Origin: Clonostachys chloroleuca
Lineage: Eukaryota > Ascomycota > Sordariomycetes > Hypocreales > Bionectriaceae
Assembly: GCA_037952775.1 (NCBI GenBank)
Contig: JBANAY010000001.1
Span: forward strand, 1,922,001 to 1,986,000
Direction of reading: 5' to 3'
Length of the DNA: 64,000 bases
The notes below the pieces were generated by a model that had not been told where the DNA came from, did not search any database, and worked only from the letters and a program-made list of their open reading frames with translations. A program made the translations under genes and the position numbers. Each line of letters opens with the position of its first letter. Positions within the stretch are counted from its first letter, which is position 1. Shown here piece by piece: positions 60,768 through 64,000 of this stretch.

Positions 60768-61308
60768 TGAATTCGGGGCCACATAAGCCCCACGGCCCGT
60801 TAAATACATATCTGGGATAACTTGCATGCATACATATCTCAGGTATTACGATGTGGACGTGTCAATCATGCACACAGAGGAACATTTGAAACAGCATGAG
60901 TGTCGACAAAGTTGAATAGATGGCATTGTTCCATGCTCTCGTCGCTCCCTTAATCCATCACCGGGGTTTTCCATGCCCTCATCCAAAATTCCAAATATAT
61001 ACCATCAAACGAGAGTTTCCATGTTCAATCGCCACCCCCAAAAGTGCGTCGACGTATGCTAATATACAACCTTTCTCCGCTCCCTTGAAGAAGAGTAGCG
61101 AAGAAGGGGAGGGAATGAACGTATAAGAATGCAAATGCGTAGATCTTGGTCCACCGTGAGTAAAACGCCATTGTCCATGAATAGCCGAGTTTCGCGTAGG
61201 TCTATTTCTTGTAAATTCCAGTCAAAAAAGAGAGAGGTGGTATCCTTAGAGCAGAAAAAAATAAAAGAGAAAGATCGAAACGTATTGTGTGTGTATATTC
61301 CATGCATT
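60768..61308. other. intergenic region between tandem minus-strand genes
   Basis: This is short and AT-rich with no frame of interest. It should contain the 3' UTR of the Zn2Cys6-family regulator and the promoter of the GST-fusion gene. Confidence 0.6.
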
Positions 61309-64000
61309 TCATCGTCCCATATTCTCATTAGTTGGCTCCCAGGGGGTCAGATCCATGGCATCAATTGAACCCATGTCCATAATTGCTCTCAGAACGCCTT
61401 CGCCAAGAGGAGGCAGTTCTGATTGTCCATTCATGGTATCCCAGCCATTCGACAGGTCAAAGCTGCCCTGCTGTTCGTTCATACCTGAAGGCATTGTGAA
61501 CCCGCTAGTGGCCCCGAAAAAGTTGCTCGCGTCGGCCTGAGACATTAGATTCTGATGAGGAGATATGGGGCTCGCCTGGAAGGAGTTCCCTCCAGAGCCA
61601 CCCATGGGCCCTGGAACAAGACGAGATCGTGGATCTTGAGTCCCCCCGCTCCCAGTACTTGAATTAGGTGTCGGGCCATTCGATTGTCCATCTGGGGAAC
61701 CTGAGGATGCTTGGTTGTCCCTGCTACTGCTTCCTCCAATGCTTTGTAAGCCTCCAGCTGCTGCTATACCGTTACCCGAGCTTGGTGTAAGCCCCGACAT
61801 GGATTGGTCGGCCGATAACCAGTTCTGTGAGTTGAAACCTGCTGAAGTGACTGCCTCGATGTTGTGTATCGTATCGGTGTTATGAATTGCGTCAACGAGA
61901 TCAGGCGCATTCACCGGATTCCCGTCATCATCCTTTGGTTTCAGGAAATGGCATTTATACGATTGCATACCTCCTAAACCATCTGTCTTATTGCAAGGTG
62001 CATTGGCAGGGTTCCCGGTTTGCCCTCCATTCTATTGCACGGTGAGTTAGAGTTGCATCCAGTTAGATTTGTCGTTGTTCCAAGAACTTACTGCGTCATT
62101 TCCTCGAAGGAACGCATTTTTTAGCTTCGGTATCCGAGCTGCGAGGGCTTCCAAGTCCACGTCCAGTTGGACAAGGAACGACTCGGTTAGGGGGTTCCGT
62201 CTCTTCAACGCATTCATTGCCGACAATAGGAACCGCAGCGAGTCGGAGGATTGGCCATCATCAGGCCGACTCTTGAGATATTGTACAAAGACTCGAGCCG
62301 CAACATAGAGGCAAAAGGAAATGAAAGGGTTCATCTGTGGGGGGTTAGTGATCTTCTTCGAAGGCATGTGCTAAAAGGCATGGTTGAAGAGACTTGGAGA
62401 ACAGGCGATGCAACTTACAGATGCAAGATCCATGTGCGACACAGTCCTCATTATGCTTGTAATCTCATTTGCAGCGGTTATACATCGAACCTTGCTCTCG
62501 GCGCCGACTGAAGCCGGGAGCTTATTCTTCTCAGCCTTGAAAATAGCAGCCTGGTGAAGGCATATCGTAGATGTATGGATTGCCATGTTGGTAAAGACGA
62601 TGTTGGGATTTGCGATACCCTCTGGTAACTTGAGGTGTTGTGGGAGGCAGAGAGATGTGTTGAGGATGATATTATCCAGATGTCGGTGACGCTTCCAAAA
62701 TGGGCCATTTAAATCATTATCGAGATCATCGGCATCTGGACGATGGAGGTGGATGAGGTTGCGGCCAAAAAGAGACGCCAAGAGGACCACAGCACCAAAC
62801 GGCGAGAGTTTTGAGGCACCACGGGGCCCTGTTGCGTCTTGCAAGCTTAGCGTCTGCTCGGGTCGGCTCATGTCGTAAGCCTCATCCGAGGCAGGGAGGT
62901 CTGTCATGATGTCCTTCTCATCTATCGTCATTGGCCAGCCAGTTCCTATGCTTGCATACCGATCCTCGCAGAACGCCATCCAAAATGTGCGCCTTCGTTC
63001 TTCACGCTCCGTCCAGTCTTTCGGGGGAGGTAAGCACTGCTTTACATCCAACCCAGTGCCATCGAGTCGGTGTAAGCCAATCCTACATAACGTCAGTCAG
63101 CCATATCCAGGAGAATACAAATTTGAGCAACGATAAGGTTTTTTTTGTGGATTTTCATACATTTGGGCAAGTCGTATAGCTGAGCCTGTATTGATCCAAG
63201 CGCGAGGAAAGTACATCATCCTCATCTCATAGCATGATAAGAGAATATGTGCCTGGCAATGAGCCACAGAAATCATATGTTCTCCGTAGCCTTTGATATA
63301 GTCTGCCTCGACATACTTGCGAGCTCTCTGATAGAAGAGGTCTCGCATACCCATGTACTTCTCAGAAATTGAGGAAGCCAAAGTCCACATGGCATATCTC
63401 AAGCATACTGGTGGACGCCGAGGGGGTGCGCTATGTTGCCTAGTCAGCATGTGTGTCGTAGGAAGCAAGGTGATGGACAAGTACGAACAGATTCATGGCT
63501 GCGAGATACCGGTATCTGTGAATCATGGGTAATGAAGGGTGGACTTTCTCGAAGTAAACTTGGTGAAGCTCGTCAATCGTGTCCTGTGGCGGTAATGGTT
63601 CCTCCAACCCCAATCCAATCATTTCCCATGGAAAATCTTCACCTCCAACATTATTCATGTTGACGCCCATAGTGGCATTGAAATTGAATTCGTCCATGGG
63701 CTGTGCTTGTTGCTGCTGTTGAGGAGAGCCATTGGGGTTGAAGGCGCCATCCACATCCCAATCATTCCCAGCCATCATACCTAAATCTGTCGGCATTGAC
63801 AGCTTGGGTACGCCTGTGTGCACATTCAGACTAGGACCAGTATGTATCGGGAGGCTGCTCATGGGTTTGGGCTGTTGTGATGCCGTGGCAGTAGCTGCCA
63901 CAGCGCGTGGCTCTTGGGTCTTCAAGAGGGTCTCCACTTGTTCTATACAAGTACAGTCTCAGTATCAATATCCAGAACCGAGCCAGGTGAGCATGTGCGA
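61309..64000 (-). CDS. Zn2Cys6-family fungal transcription factor, 5' end outside the window
   Basis: Five exons are visible: 63942-63489, 63430-63161, 63082-62419, 62334-62092 and 62031-61309. All are GT-AG and phases match. The first visible exon opens with EQVETLLKTQEP, typical of the coiled-coil linker just after a Zn2Cys6 cluster, so the cluster itself should lie beyond base 64000. The middle homology (fungal_trans) region is clear: PPQDTIDELHQVYFEKVHPS, RPPVCLRYAMWTLASSISEK, WINTGSAIRLAQM-IGLHRLDG, then EREERRRTFWMAFCEDRYAS and GWPMTIDEKDI. The C-terminus is Gly/Ser/Asn-rich and ends MDMGSIDAMDLTPWEPTNEN, a likely acidic activation region. It should be a nuclear regulator; I cannot name its targets. 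All visible frames are intact. Confidence 0.9.

Overview
This is nuclear DNA of a filamentous ascomycete. Genes carry short introns (about 55-175 nt) with GTAAGT/GTATGT-like donors and YAG acceptors. Gene content is typical of Pezizomycotina (Zn2Cys6, C2H2 and bHLH regulators, Npr3, Sft2, Clf1, Prp31, a La-domain protein). Gene style and spacing suggest a Sordariomycete, but no species is claimed.

Layout. 1-7.9 kb is a decayed, accessory-looking segment. It holds a 205-bp MITE-like element, a SNF2-type helicase pseudogene on the minus strand (about 2.1-5.9 kb), an imperfect tandem repeat (about 6.0-6.1 kb) and a broken plus-strand reading frame. 7.9-12.3 kb is one five-exon minus-strand gene for a composite zinc-finger protein of about 1,350 aa. 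16.2-17.6 kb is an ethanolamine/choline kinase. 19.6-21.9 kb is NPR3 and 24.0-25.6 kb an RTG3/MITF-like bHLH factor. 29.1-30.2 kb is SFT2. 33.6-36.0 kb is a La-motif RNA-binding protein. 39.9-41.9 kb is a low-complexity charged protein resembling the DUF3824 group. 43.5-47.8 kb is a divergent pair of spliceosome genes, CLF1 and PRP31. 47.8-54.4 kb is gene-poor and contains a run of 26 G. 55.4-56.2 kb is a two-finger C2H2 regulator. 58.8-60.8 kb is a glutathione S-transferase joined to an N-terminal basic domain. 61.3 kb to the right edge is a Zn2Cys6-family regulator whose 5' end lies outside the window.

Genes that may work together. CLF1 and PRP31 share a 331-bp intergenic promoter holding a perfect palindrome with two GATA cores. 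NPR3 (TORC1 inhibition) lies convergent to the RTG3-like bHLH gene, which in yeast is a TORC1-responsive class; a link here is speculation.

Theme of the hunt. Three genes that otherwise look intact carry one-base losses in homopolymer runs: NPR3 twice, the bHLH gene once and the GST-fusion gene once. Restoring one base at each site makes the coding length an exact multiple of three. This points to consensus errors in homopolymers unless read evidence shows real loss of function. The SNF2 copy is different: it has many frame changes plus stops that look like CAA to TAA changes, so it is probably truly dead. I found no CRISPR, rRNA or convincing tRNA genes, and no wholly new system.
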